Below, one piece after another: positions 23,885 to 31,218 of a stretch of 38,759 nucleotides of DNA. Source of the DNA: Bacteroidales bacterium UBA5382 (GTDB lineage: Bacteria; Bacteroidota; Bacteroidia; Bacteroidales; Dysgonomonadaceae). The stretch lies in NCBI GenBank assembly GCA_002409745.1, contig DHOU01000043.1:1-38759 (forward strand). The letters run 5' to 3'. Position 1 is the stretch's first letter. Each line of letters starts with the position of its first letter. A model generated the notes under the pieces. The model saw only the letters and a list, made by a program, of their open reading frames with translations, ran no database searches and was not told where the DNA came from. The position numbers and the translations under genes are program-made.

Positions 23885-24076
23885 TTACAAATTACAAATT
23901 ACAAATTACAAATTACTAATGACTAATGAAAAGTCGAATGTCGAATGTCTAAAGACGGGAGGCAATCGTTCATCGTTCATCGTTCATCCCTCATCGTTCA
24001 TCCCTCATCGTTCATCGTTCATCCCTCATCCCTCATCGTTCATCGTTCATCGTTCATCCTTCATCCTTCATCCTTA
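23883..24076. repeat. Heptamer tandem-repeat array C (composite element, + orientation)
   Basis: Order on the + strand: AAATTAC units (23885-23918), ACTAATG units, a unique core GTCGAATGTCTAAAGACGGGA (about 23939-23960), then TCATCGT/TCATCCC units and finally TCATCCT units up to the metF stop. It is the inverted counterpart of the composite at 17278-17461, sharing the core and the adjoining ATCGTTC heptamers nearly base for base. It fills the whole gap between metF and holB. Confidence 0.9.
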
Positions 24077-25027
24077 TTAATAGATTTCCTTCGCGACCTT
24101 ATACACACTTTCGCTCGCCATCAACGAGTAGAAATGGATTCCCGGCACACCGCCGGCAATCAACTCTTTGCACTGAGCCGTGCACCACTCGACCCCCACC
24201 TGCTTCGCCTCGTCATCGCTCTGGCATGTCCGCAAAGCCTTGGCAAGTTCCTCCGGAAGATCGGTCCGGAAAATGCGCGGTAACACCGTCAGTTGATTCT
24301 TCAAATGAATCGGCTTTATTCCCGGAACGATCGGCACGGTAATGCCTTCGGCGCGGCAACGATCGACAAACTCGAAGTATTTGCGGTTATCGAAAAACAT
24401 CTGCGTGACCAAATAATCGGCTCCGTTTTGCACTTTCATCTTCGTATAAAACAGTTCCGACTCCATGTTGGGCGACTCTTCATGCTTTTCGGGATAACAC
24501 GCCATGCCGTACGAGAACGGAATCTCCGGCGGCGTTAGCGACGAGCCGTCAAACGACACGCCCCGATTAAAATCATTCACCTGCTCCTGAAGTCCCGATG
24601 CATGCGGATGGCTGTCTAAGTTCCGTTGCAGCGCGTCGAGATTTTTAGTATCGCCGCGAAGCAACAGCAAGTCCGTCACACCCAAGAACGAAAGGTCGAT
24701 GAGCGCATATTCGGTCTCCTCTTTCGAGAACCCTTGCGATATGATATGAGGAATCGCTTTGATGCCATATTTATTCTGTATGGCGGCGGCAATAGCCACC
24801 GATCCCGGACGTTTCCTCACCGATATTTTGCGATACACCCCTTCCGCATCTTCCTTATACATGCTTTCGCTGTGGTGCGTCGTAATATTGATATACTTCG
24901 GGTCGAACTCTTTCAACCGGTCAATCACCGCAAACACCTGCCGGATACTGTTTCCTTTCAGGGGCGGCAACAACTCGAACGAAAAAGTCGCCTTCGATGT
25001 TTCCTGAATTAAATCAATTACCTTCAT
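24077..25027 (-). CDS. metF: Methylenetetrahydrofolate reductase
   Basis: This 316-residue protein matches the short bacterial MTHFR family. Visible segments are FSFELLPPLKGNSI (16-29), the YINITTHH strand, KRPGSVAIAAAIQNKYGI, LLLRGD, YLVTQMFFDN (about 215-224) and PIVPGIKPIHLKNQL, in the family order and forming the FAD-binding TIM barrel. It reduces 5,10-methylene-THF to 5-methyl-THF for methionine synthesis in the cytoplasm. It lies upstream of holB on the same strand, but array C (190 bases) separates them; array D separates it from rseP. With fhs further right, the window holds two one-carbon enzymes that are not linked in an operon. Confidence 0.95.
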   Translation of the reverse strand: MKVIDLIQETSKATFSFELLPPLKGNSIRQVFAVIDRLKEFDPKYINITTHHSESMYKEDAEGVYRKISVRKRPGSVAIAAAIQNKYGIKAIPHIISQGFSKEETEYALIDLSFLGVTDLLLLRGDTKNLDALQRNLDSHPHASGLQEQVNDFNRGVSFDGSSLTPPEIPFSYGMACYPEKHEESPNMESELFYTKMKVQNGADYLVTQMFFDNRKYFEFVDRCRAEGITVPIVPGIKPIHLKNQLTVLPRIFRTDLPEELAKALRTCQSDDEAKQVGVEWCTAQCKELIAGGVPGIHFYSLMASESVYKVAKEIY

Positions 25028-25126
25028 AACAATTACTAATGACTAATTACAAATGACAAATGACTAATGACTAATGACTAATGACCACTCACCGGTTTCC
25101 AATCTCCAACCTCCAACCTCCAACCT
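25028..25126. repeat. Heptamer tandem-repeat array D
   Basis: ACTAATG and ACAAATG units (25035-25085) are followed by a second 7-base series, CCAACCT (about 25100-25127). The array fills the gap between the metF start and the rseP stop completely. Read in the direction of metF the first series is T-rich (CATTAGT, CATTTGT). Confidence 0.85.
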
Positions 25127-26449
25127 CTATTGGAATATCGCCCGGAAGATATCCATTCCATTGGCATACAGCACCAGCCCGATTAACAGAATCATGCCGG
25201 CTATCTGCGCATATTCCATGAATTTTTCGTTGGGTTTACGCCCCGAAATCATCTCGACAAGCAAGAACAGTACATGGCCTCCGTCTAAACCGGGGATGGG
25301 AAGGATATTCATAAAAGCCAATATCACCGACAGGAAGGCCGTCATCATCCAAAACGACTGCCAATGCCAGGTAGGCGGGAACAGGCTGCCGATGGCGCCA
25401 AAACCGCCCAACGACGAAGCGCCCTCTTTCGTGAACACATATTTGAATTGGGCGACATAATCTTTCAACGTTTCGATACCCAGCTTGATTCCTGCCGGGA
25501 ACGATTCGAAAAAGCTGTACTCGCGCGTCACAATAGGGTAAATCTGCCCGGCGCTTTTGGCATAGAAACCCAATGCTCCGGCCGAATCGACCTGTACGGC
25601 GGCGGTTTGCAATGCTCCGGCACGATAATAATCGACCGTTATCTCTTTACTCTTATTGCTATCCAGCGCCGTTTTGAAGTCTATGAACGAAGGCGTGCCC
25701 ACCCCGTTCACTCCCACCAGGCTATCGCCCGCAAGCAAGCCGCCCTTAGCCGCATTGCCTCCTTCCAGCGTCTCGTAGATAACCGGCGGCACCCGATAAG
25801 CGGCAAAGCCTTCTTTATCTTTCAACAGTTGCTGCATCAGATCATCGGGAATATCCAATACCGTCTGTTTGCCGTCGCGCAAAACCGTCACTTTCTCGGC
25901 ATCGGCGATATCAAGCAAGGTACGAACGCCAAAACGGTCGAGTACTTTATCATCGGCCGTCAATAAGATGTCGCCGTCACGGAAACCCGCACGCTGCGCA
26001 GCCTGGCTGAATTCCATCCCCTGCGACACATTCTTCAACGGCAGATAACTGTCGCCCCATGAGAACAGAACCATCGAATAAATAAAGAACGCCAGCAAAA
26101 GGTTGAATACCACGCCGGCAATCATCACCAAAAGACGTTGCCAGGAAGGCTTGCTGCGAAACTCCCACGGCTGCGGCGGCTGTTTCATCTGCTCCCGGTC
26201 CATCGACTCATCGATCATTCCGGCAATCTTCACATATCCGCCTAAAGGCAGCCAGCCGATGCCGTATTCGGTGTGGCTGTTACGCGGCTTATAGCGGAAC
26301 AACGCAAAGCCGGCATCGAAAAATAAATAGAATTTCTCTACTCTTATCTTAAACATCCGAGCGAAGATATAATGACCGAATTCGTGTATGACCACCAGGA
26401 TCGACAAACTCAAGATCAATTGTAACGCTCTCATTAAAAATGCTTCCAT
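25127..26449 (-). CDS. rseP: RIP metalloprotease RseP (site-2 protease)
   Basis: The 440-residue membrane protease has the zinc motif HEFGH (22-26) in the first helix and the third zinc ligand in LDGGH (about 388-392) in a late helix. Between them lies a periplasmic insert with two PDZ domains (around AAQRAGFRDGDILL and AAKGGLLAGDSLVGV). RseP cuts transmembrane anti-sigma factors and clears signal peptides. The first residues (MEAFLMRALQLILSLSILVV) form the first transmembrane helix. It follows dxr by 39 bases, a conserved pair across bacteria, and the two are likely co-transcribed. Confidence 0.95.
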   Translation of the reverse strand: MEAFLMRALQLILSLSILVVIHEFGHYIFARMFKIRVEKFYLFFDAGFALFRYKPRNSHTEYGIGWLPLGGYVKIAGMIDESMDREQMKQPPQPWEFRSKPSWQRLLVMIAGVVFNLLLAFFIYSMVLFSWGDSYLPLKNVSQGMEFSQAAQRAGFRDGDILLTADDKVLDRFGVRTLLDIADAEKVTVLRDGKQTVLDIPDDLMQQLLKDKEGFAAYRVPPVIYETLEGGNAAKGGLLAGDSLVGVNGVGTPSFIDFKTALDSNKSKEITVDYYRAGALQTAAVQVDSAGALGFYAKSAGQIYPIVTREYSFFESFPAGIKLGIETLKDYVAQFKYVFTKEGASSLGGFGAIGSLFPPTWHWQSFWMMTAFLSVILAFMNILPIPGLDGGHVLFLLVEMISGRKPNEKFMEYAQIAGMILLIGLVLYANGMDIFRAIFQ

Positions 26450-26488
26450 AAAAATTCACACCCTCTCGAAGGGGACAATGTATACGTG

Positions 26489-27649
26489 TTAATGAATAAA
26501 TCCGGCCGCTATGCTCTTGGCTTCGGCATCGGTTTGTAAATAATCGTCGAGTGAAGGAGCCGCCACAAACGACGCCCTTTGCAATGTCTTTTCAATGACA
26601 TCACTCATCTGCAAATATCCGATCTGTTCCTGCAAAAAAGCCGCGACCGCCACCTCGTTCGCCGCGTTCAGGATGCATGGCATATTGCCCCCCCTGCGGA
26701 TACTCTCGTAGGCGAACGCCAGATTGCGGAACTTACCGGTATCGGGCTTCTCGAACGTCAGGCAGGCCAGCTTGAACAAATCCAGCCGCGGCACGTCCGA
26801 AACCAACCGTTCGGGATAGGAAAAGGCGTATTGAATAGGCACCCGCATATCGGGCATCCCCAACTGTGCGATCACGCTTGCATCCTCAAACTGCACCATC
26901 GAGTGAACGATGGACTGCGGATGGACGACAATCTCGATTCGCGACGGCTCGACATCGAAAAGCCATTTGGCCTCGATCATTTCGAAGCCTTTATTCATGA
27001 GCGTCGAAGAATCGATCGTCACCTTGGCGCCCATACTCCAATTCGGATGGTGCAATGCCTGCGCCTTGGTAACATGTTGTAACTGCTCTTCCGAAAATGT
27101 GCGGAAAGGGCCTCCCGATGCGGTAAGGAACAGCTTGTCGATGCGATTGTTTCCTTCGCCGTTCAAGCATTGGAAGATAGCCGAATGCTCGGAATCGACC
27201 GGAAGCACGGGCGTACGATGCTGTAACGCCAAAGCCGTGATAAGCTCGCCCGCCACCACCAGTGTTTCCTTATTGGCCAACGCGATGGTCTTGCCGGCCT
27301 CGATGGCGCTGATCGTCGGTTTCAGGCCTGCAAAGCCGACCATTGCCGCCAGCACCATATCGATATCTTTTTCGCGTACCACTTGCTCCACCGCTTCGTC
27401 GCCCGTCCATACTTTAATGGGCAAGTCGCTCAACGCCTCTTTCAGGCGTGTATATTGATCGGGATTGGCGATGACAACCACTTCAGGCAAGAATTTCCGC
27501 GCCTGCTCGATCAATAAGTCGACGTGGTTTTTCGCGACCAAAGCATACACACCGAAACACTCCGGATGCTTGGCGATAACATCCAGCGCTTGCGTTCCGA
27601 TGGAACCGGTAGAGCCTAAAATAGCAATATTGCGTTTATTTTTTTCCAT
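26489..27649 (-). CDS. dxr: 1-deoxy-D-xylulose 5-phosphate reductoisomerase
   Basis: The 386-residue enzyme catalyses the second step of the MEP isoprenoid pathway, converting DXP to MEP with NADPH and a divalent metal. It has the dinucleotide-binding GSTGSIG (12-18), LANKETLVVAG, the metal and substrate motif PVDSEHSAIFQCL, and the TIDSSTLMNKGFEMIEAKWL signature, followed by VHPQSIVHSMVQ. The length is normal. It precedes rseP by 39 bases and follows rimM by 66 bases. That 66-base gap is GC-rich with several overlapping CCGG inverted repeats, but no clear terminator. Confidence 0.96.
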   Translation of the reverse strand: MEKNKRNIAILGSTGSIGTQALDVIAKHPECFGVYALVAKNHVDLLIEQARKFLPEVVVIANPDQYTRLKEALSDLPIKVWTGDEAVEQVVREKDIDMVLAAMVGFAGLKPTISAIEAGKTIALANKETLVVAGELITALALQHRTPVLPVDSEHSAIFQCLNGEGNNRIDKLFLTASGGPFRTFSEEQLQHVTKAQALHHPNWSMGAKVTIDSSTLMNKGFEMIEAKWLFDVEPSRIEIVVHPQSIVHSMVQFEDASVIAQLGMPDMRVPIQYAFSYPERLVSDVPRLDLFKLACLTFEKPDTGKFRNLAFAYESIRRGGNMPCILNAANEVAVAAFLQEQIGYLQMSDVIEKTLQRASFVAAPSLDDYLQTDAEAKSIAAGFIH

Positions 27650-27715
27650 TTATCTAAAAGAATATTGTCCGCCGGTTATACCGGGAACACCGTGTCCGGG
27701 CGACACCGCCGGTAA

Positions 27716-28246
27716 TTACTCGCGGTAATCGATCAGTCCTTCGGGAAGATCCATGTCGATAATTTTCTGTTGTTCATCCACACCGGTAATAAAATCTTCA
27801 GTGGCGGGAATCAAATAATCCGTTTCCGGATCACGCACGACAAAAAGAATATTCAACGTGCTGTCCTCGACCTCTTCAATCACTCCCAACTCTCCATGAG
27901 CACGGTCGACGATGGTGTAGCCGATAAAAAAGCGCCAATCGGCTCCCTGTTCACCCAGATGATCTTCCGACAAGCTTTCGCGCGGAAGATAAACCCGTAA
28001 ACCGGCATAGCGCGCCGCCTGCGTTTCATCGTTTATATCGGCGAACTTTACCCGCAGGATATCATCGGAATGGAAGGCCGTATTTTCAACAAAAAAAGGA
28101 ACCGGAAGGCCATCGATTTCTAAAAAATAATACGGCGCATCCGTATCGGTAAAGCCGGGACGGTCGAAAAGCAAGAGTAACTCGCCTTTAATACCGTACG
28201 CTTTCAGTAAACGTCCGGCCGGATGCACATCATTCCGTGAAATCAT
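27716..28246 (-). CDS. rimM: Ribosome maturation factor RimM
   Basis: The 176-residue protein is a 16S rRNA processing factor that binds ribosomal protein uS19 and assists 30S head assembly. The N-terminal barrel begins GRLLKAYGIKGELLL, and the linker has LRVKFADINDETQAARYAGLRVYLP, the typical RimM pattern. The PRC-barrel C-terminal domain has GYTIVDRAHGELGVIEEVED and LIPATEDFITGVD. It is 7 bases after the DUF4290 gene, so they share a transcript. In Bacteroides genomes murA usually sits between these two genes; here it is absent. Confidence 0.93.
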   Translation of the reverse strand: MISRNDVHPAGRLLKAYGIKGELLLLFDRPGFTDTDAPYYFLEIDGLPVPFFVENTAFHSDDILRVKFADINDETQAARYAGLRVYLPRESLSEDHLGEQGADWRFFIGYTIVDRAHGELGVIEEVEDSTLNILFVVRDPETDYLIPATEDFITGVDEQQKIIDMDLPEGLIDYRE

Positions 28247-28253
28247 CGACGAA

Positions 28254-28847
28254 TTATCGTTTCCGTTGGACTTTAATATTCTTTAAATTGTTACGGTTGG
28301 CATTCACTTTCACATCGGGAAGCTTATAAGCTTCAACGCTCAGATCTATTTTGCCGTCCGACAGTTCGAATAAGTCATGAAAGATCTTTTGGTCATCCAC
28401 TTCTTTATTCCACTGCGTGTACGACTTTTTCATCTGATTCAACAAAAGCCGTATAAGTTGATCTTTCTTTTCGCCATCCTCCATATCGGCCGCCAACTGA
28501 ATCATATTCTCCATGATCTTTCCGTAATGGCGGTAATGCATGTCGGGGCGGCTATAATCCAAGTGCCCGGGCGCGGAATTCAGATCCTCCCTCTTTACAA
28601 CCTCATAGGGATAGTCTATATCGAGTTTAAAGTCAGACATGATGGCTAAATGATCCCAAAGGATATGCTTGAAATCATTCACATCGCGCAAGTGGGGAAA
28701 CATATTTCCCATGACCGTGATAACGGAATCGGCACATTTACGGCGATCTTCACGGTCTTTCACCGCGACGCAATGATCGACCATATTCTGGATATTCCTG
28801 CCATATTCCCGCATCACTAATTTTTTAAGTTGTGTATTGTATTCCAT
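28254..28847 (-). CDS. DUF4290 family protein
   Basis: The frame is open from 28889, but the start at 28847 is preferred. It gives the family-typical beginning MEYNTQLKKLVMREYGRNIQ and avoids overlap with the stop at 28852, giving 197 residues. DUF4290 is a Bacteroidota-specific cytoplasmic protein of unknown function. Visible features are NMVDHCVAVKDREDRRKCAD, several Trp/His-rich helices (ILWDHLAIMSDF), a YRHYGKIMENMI segment, and a basic C-terminal tail after the KIDLSVEAYKLPDV strand. It has no signal peptide or membrane helix. Close spacing to the LysM gene (4 bases) and to rimM (7 bases) makes it part of the operon. Confidence 0.85.
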   Translation of the reverse strand: MEYNTQLKKLVMREYGRNIQNMVDHCVAVKDREDRRKCADSVITVMGNMFPHLRDVNDFKHILWDHLAIMSDFKLDIDYPYEVVKREDLNSAPGHLDYSRPDMHYRHYGKIMENMIQLAADMEDGEKKDQLIRLLLNQMKKSYTQWNKEVDDQKIFHDLFELSDGKIDLSVEAYKLPDVKVNANRNNLKNIKVQRKR

Positions 28848-28851
28848 ATAT

Positions 28852-29805
28852 TTATCGTAATTTAAGCACGTCGCCTTCTTCCGGGACATACTCGTAGTCT
28901 TTTTTATTCAATTTGTATAAGTTTTTGAGCCGTACGCCATATTTCTGCGAAATACTGTGCATCGATTCGCCCACTTCCACCACATGTTCGAAATAAGGCT
29001 TGTCGGCTCTCGATTTTTTCTTCTGAAAATAAACAACATCTCCCTCGTTCAACGGAAAATCTTCGGGGACTTCGTTAAAGTGGAGCAAATCTTTTTCCTT
29101 AAAGCCGAATTCCTGAGCGATGGACGCATACGTATCGCCCTTTACGGCGAGGACATATACCAATCCGTGAGTCAGGAAAGGCTGATGCTCCCAAGTCGCA
29201 TTCGCCACTTCGCGTTCCTTTTCTTTTTCCCGCTGTTTAGGAGTAACACTCTTGCGATACTTCTTATCGTCGAAGCGGAAAAGCTCATAATCCTCAATCA
29301 ATTTAATCAGCTTATTGGCATAAGCGCGGTCGGTCGCATAGCCCGACTTCTGCAATCCTCTCGCCCATCCCTTATAATCGGTAATCGGCAGTTCGAATAA
29401 CGCGCTATAACGACTACGCAACAAGAACTCGGAATGATCCTGATAAGATTGCTCCGCCCGGTCATACTTGCGGAAACAATCGTTCGGCAGGTCATCGGCG
29501 GCATAGACACGGCCGCCCCGCCAATCGCGATGGCATTTTATACCGAAATGATTGTTGGACCGCCGGGCCAAATCGCTTTTTCCAGCACCCGATTCCAACA
29601 AAGCCTGCGCCAACGTAACGGACGCCGGTATTTTGTATTTGTCCATGTGCTCTATGGCCAAATCGCTGTATTTGTCTATATACTCTTCATAAACCTTACT
29701 ACGATACTGAGCGAATGCTTCGGTAGCGAGAAATAAAAGAGGAAATAATAAAATAAAACGCGAAATATGTATATATTTGTGCTCTATATTGTACATCACT
29801 ATCAA
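28852..29805 (-). CDS. Secreted glucosaminidase with two LysM domains
   Basis: The 317-residue protein has a signal peptide ending ATEAFAQ (about residue 33). The N-acetylglucosaminidase domain (about 38-185) shows IPASVTLAQALLESGAGKSD with the catalytic Glu, NNHFGIKCH and the YATDRAYANKLIKLIEDYEL end. A basic linker leads to two LysM modules (about 215-262 and 270-317; KGDTYASIAQEFG and VGESMHSISQKYG) that bind peptidoglycan. It therefore cleaves cell-wall glycan in the periplasm, perhaps in growth or division. Met4 is an equally possible start. It is divergent from cdd, with only 31 bases between starts, and heads the - strand housekeeping block. Confidence 0.92.
   Translation of the reverse strand: MIVMYNIEHKYIHISRFILLFPLLFLATEAFAQYRSKVYEEYIDKYSDLAIEHMDKYKIPASVTLAQALLESGAGKSDLARRSNNHFGIKCHRDWRGGRVYAADDLPNDCFRKYDRAEQSYQDHSEFLLRSRYSALFELPITDYKGWARGLQKSGYATDRAYANKLIKLIEDYELFRFDDKKYRKSVTPKQREKEKEREVANATWEHQPFLTHGLVYVLAVKGDTYASIAQEFGFKEKDLLHFNEVPEDFPLNEGDVVYFQKKKSRADKPYFEHVVEVGESMHSISQKYGVRLKNLYKLNKKDYEYVPEEGDVLKLR
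29772..29779 (+). promoter_or_regulatory. Candidate -7 box for cdd
   Basis: TATATTTG matches the Bacteroidetes -7 consensus TAnnTTTG. It lies about 58 bases before the cdd start and inside the first codons of the divergent LysM gene. No good -33 TTTG is seen at the right distance. Confidence 0.35.
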
Positions 29806-29836
29806 TTTGCAGGAATCATTTTATCCGTTTATCAAA

Positions 29837-30319
29837 ATGAAAGAAATTAAATTAACCACAAAGATACATGTTTATCCGTTAGAGGAGTCTTCCGAAATCG
29901 AAAAAAAACTTATAATGTCCGCAAAAAAAGCCTCTTTACATGCTTATGCCCCTTATTCTAAGTTTCACGTGGGAGCAGCAGTGTTATTGGAAGGGGGTGA
30001 AATCGTTTGGGGAAACAACCAGGAGAATGCCGCTTATCCCTCGGGATTGTGTGCCGAAAGAACGACGGTGTTTGCGGCAAATGCTACCCATCCCGACAAA
30101 GCCGTTGAGGCGATCGCGATTGCCGCCTCGGTGAACGGACAGTTTACCGAAGCGCCTGTTACGCCTTGCGGCTCCTGCCGGCAAGTCCTTCTGGAAACAC
30201 AGAACCGGTTCGGGCGCCCCATTAAAGTGCTCATGTATGGAGGAGGGCAAATTTATGCGGTGGATAGCATCAAAGACATACTCCCTTTGAGTTTCGGCGA
30301 AGAAATGCTGAAAGCATAA
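29837..30319 (+). CDS. cdd: Cytidine deaminase
   Basis: The start at 29837 gives a normal 160-residue protein; the frame extends upstream to 29777, but that part is not family-like. Cytidine deaminase motifs are complete: YAPYSKFHVGAAVLL (substrate site), CAE at 72-74 (zinc ligand and catalytic Glu), and PCGSCRQVL with zinc ligands C111 and C114. It hydrolyses cytidine and deoxycytidine to uridine forms in pyrimidine salvage, in the cytoplasm. It is a single gene, converging with the DUF4348-like lipoprotein gene; the two stop codons are only 2 bases apart. Confidence 0.95.
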   Translation: MKEIKLTTKIHVYPLEESSEIEKKLIMSAKKASLHAYAPYSKFHVGAAVLLEGGEIVWGNNQENAAYPSGLCAERTTVFAANATHPDKAVEAIAIAASVNGQFTEAPVTPCGSCRQVLLETQNRFGRPIKVLMYGGGQIYAVDSIKDILPLSFGEEMLKA

Positions 30320-30334
30320 CATCAGAATGATGTT
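30318..30334. terminator. Small hairpin over two convergent stop codons
   Basis: AACATCA (30318-30324) pairs perfectly with TGATGTT (30328-30334) around a GAA loop. It covers the cdd stop and the stop of the convergent lipoprotein gene. The stem is short and lacks a T-run, so bidirectional termination is only a possibility. Confidence 0.3.
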
Positions 30335-30825
30335 TCGTTAAGCGTCACCAAGAACCATTGATTATCGATTAACTTGAAATAATAATTGGCGTAGATGCCG
30401 TTATCGATTCCCCGTATTTCCACGACCGCGGTATCGCTGGTAAAGCGCACGGTTTGATAATATTTATCATACGTGCGCGTGGCATACGTGCTGTCGTAAT
30501 ACAAATCGAGCATTTCCCAATCGTATTTGTCGATAGTTTCCGTCATCGGCGCCATTCCCTCATCTTGCTCATCCGGCACGGTTGCCGTGATGGGAAATTT
30601 GACCCTTTTCAACTGAAACGACTCTCTGGCGCTAAAGCTATCAAGGAATGCGCGGAAATCCTCCGCTCCTCCCGGATGGTCGGAAGAAGAGCCAGCCGTT
30701 CCTAATTCTACGTCAACATCTTCCCGACCGGTCGTATCACGATCTTTCTTATCGCCCGGACTCTGAGAGCACGATAAACAAAAAAGAAGAATAAAACCCA
30801 ACGAGAGTGTACGCTCTATTTTCAT
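30322..30825 (-). CDS. DUF4348-like lipoprotein
   Basis: The start at 30825 is chosen because it gives a clean signal sequence, MKIERTLSLGFILLFCLSC, with Cys19 lipidated; the upstream TTG at 30846 belongs to the probable -7 box. The 167-residue product has a low-complexity acidic stretch (about 20-52). A compact domain follows, beginning FRAFLDSFSARESFQLKRVKFPI, then DKYDWEMLDLYY, a YDKYYQTVRF strand and the end YYFKLIDNQWFLV. This pattern resembles the Bacteroidota DUF4348 family of envelope proteins, which has no known function. The final fold (a Trp-containing strand pair) recalls NTF2-like domains, which is only a guess. Confidence 0.7.
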   Translation of the reverse strand: MKIERTLSLGFILLFCLSCSQSPGDKKDRDTTGREDVDVELGTAGSSSDHPGGAEDFRAFLDSFSARESFQLKRVKFPITATVPDEQDEGMAPMTETIDKYDWEMLDLYYDSTYATRTYDKYYQTVRFTSDTAVVEIRGIDNGIYANYYFKLIDNQWFLVTLNETSF

Positions 30826-30843
30826 TTTACACAATTTTAAGTA

Positions 30844-30851
30844 CAAAGATA
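30844..30851 (-). promoter_or_regulatory. -7 box of the DUF4348-like gene
   Basis: On the - strand this reads TATCTTTG, an exact TAnnTTTG match. Its TTG is the spurious upstream start of the downstream frame, which argues for the true start at 30825. The position where a -33 box should lie is taken by an inverted repeat. Confidence 0.5.
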
Positions 30852-30884
30852 CGCAAAAGCTGCTAGTTGGCGAAGGCTTTTGCG
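30852..30884. promoter_or_regulatory. Inverted repeat at the promoter; possible operator or + strand terminator
   Basis: CGCAAAAGC (30852-30860) and GCTTTTGCG (30876-30884) form a perfect 9-base inverted repeat separated by 15 bases, directly abutting the -7 box of the - strand gene. On the + strand it is followed by CTAC and a run of nine T residues, so it also has the form of an intrinsic terminator. No + strand gene ends nearby except cdd, 530 bases away. Confidence 0.5.
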
Positions 30885-30925
30885 CTACTTTTTTTTTGCG
30901 GGATCAAACCGAAGCGCTACGGTAA

Positions 30926-31123
30926 GCCTTCACCGGGACATCGCAGGACAAGGCTATCGCCGACGTCATCAAAGAGCAGCCGGACGTCCCATACCGCGGA
31001 CTGCCTGGCGATTACGACGGCATGTTCAAATTCAAATACAAACTCTCGAAGATACTCATCTATGGCGACCGATCCAAACGCTGGAAAAAACTTCAGGAAA
31101 AGATACCGGTTATCAAAGAGTGA
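30926..31123 (+). pseudogene. Possible 3' gene remnant, family not recognised
   Basis: A 65-codon frame without a usable start, opening after a TAA at 30923, has coding-like composition: DKAIADVIKEQPDVPYRGLP, then GDYDGMFKFKYKLSKILIYG and a final DRSKRWKKLQEKIPVIKE. It ends in TGA at 31121. An overlapping frame just upstream reads GIKPKRYGKPSPG and could be its frameshifted continuation. Only an internal ATG (GMFKF) is available. I do not recognise the family. The 393-base gap 30826-31218 otherwise contains the two promoters and the inverted repeat. Confidence 0.3.
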
Positions 31124-31173
31124 AGAGAAATGGAAAAAGACGTTACGTCATGGTTAAATACACAGCAAATTGT

Positions 31174-31181
31174 TATCTTTG
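31174..31181 (+). promoter_or_regulatory. -7 box of the zinc-ribbon protein gene
   Basis: TATCTTTG matches TAnnTTTG exactly and lies 37 bases before the start at 31219, a normal leader length. The matching -33 element is weak. Confidence 0.5.
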
Positions 31182-31218
31182 CGTGGTCATTTTGTCACGA
31201 TAATTAAAAATTCAAGAT

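Noticed and set aside
29777..29836. Upstream start for cytidine deaminase
   Set aside because: The extra 20 residues are not family-like and overlap the probable -7 box and the divergent gene start.
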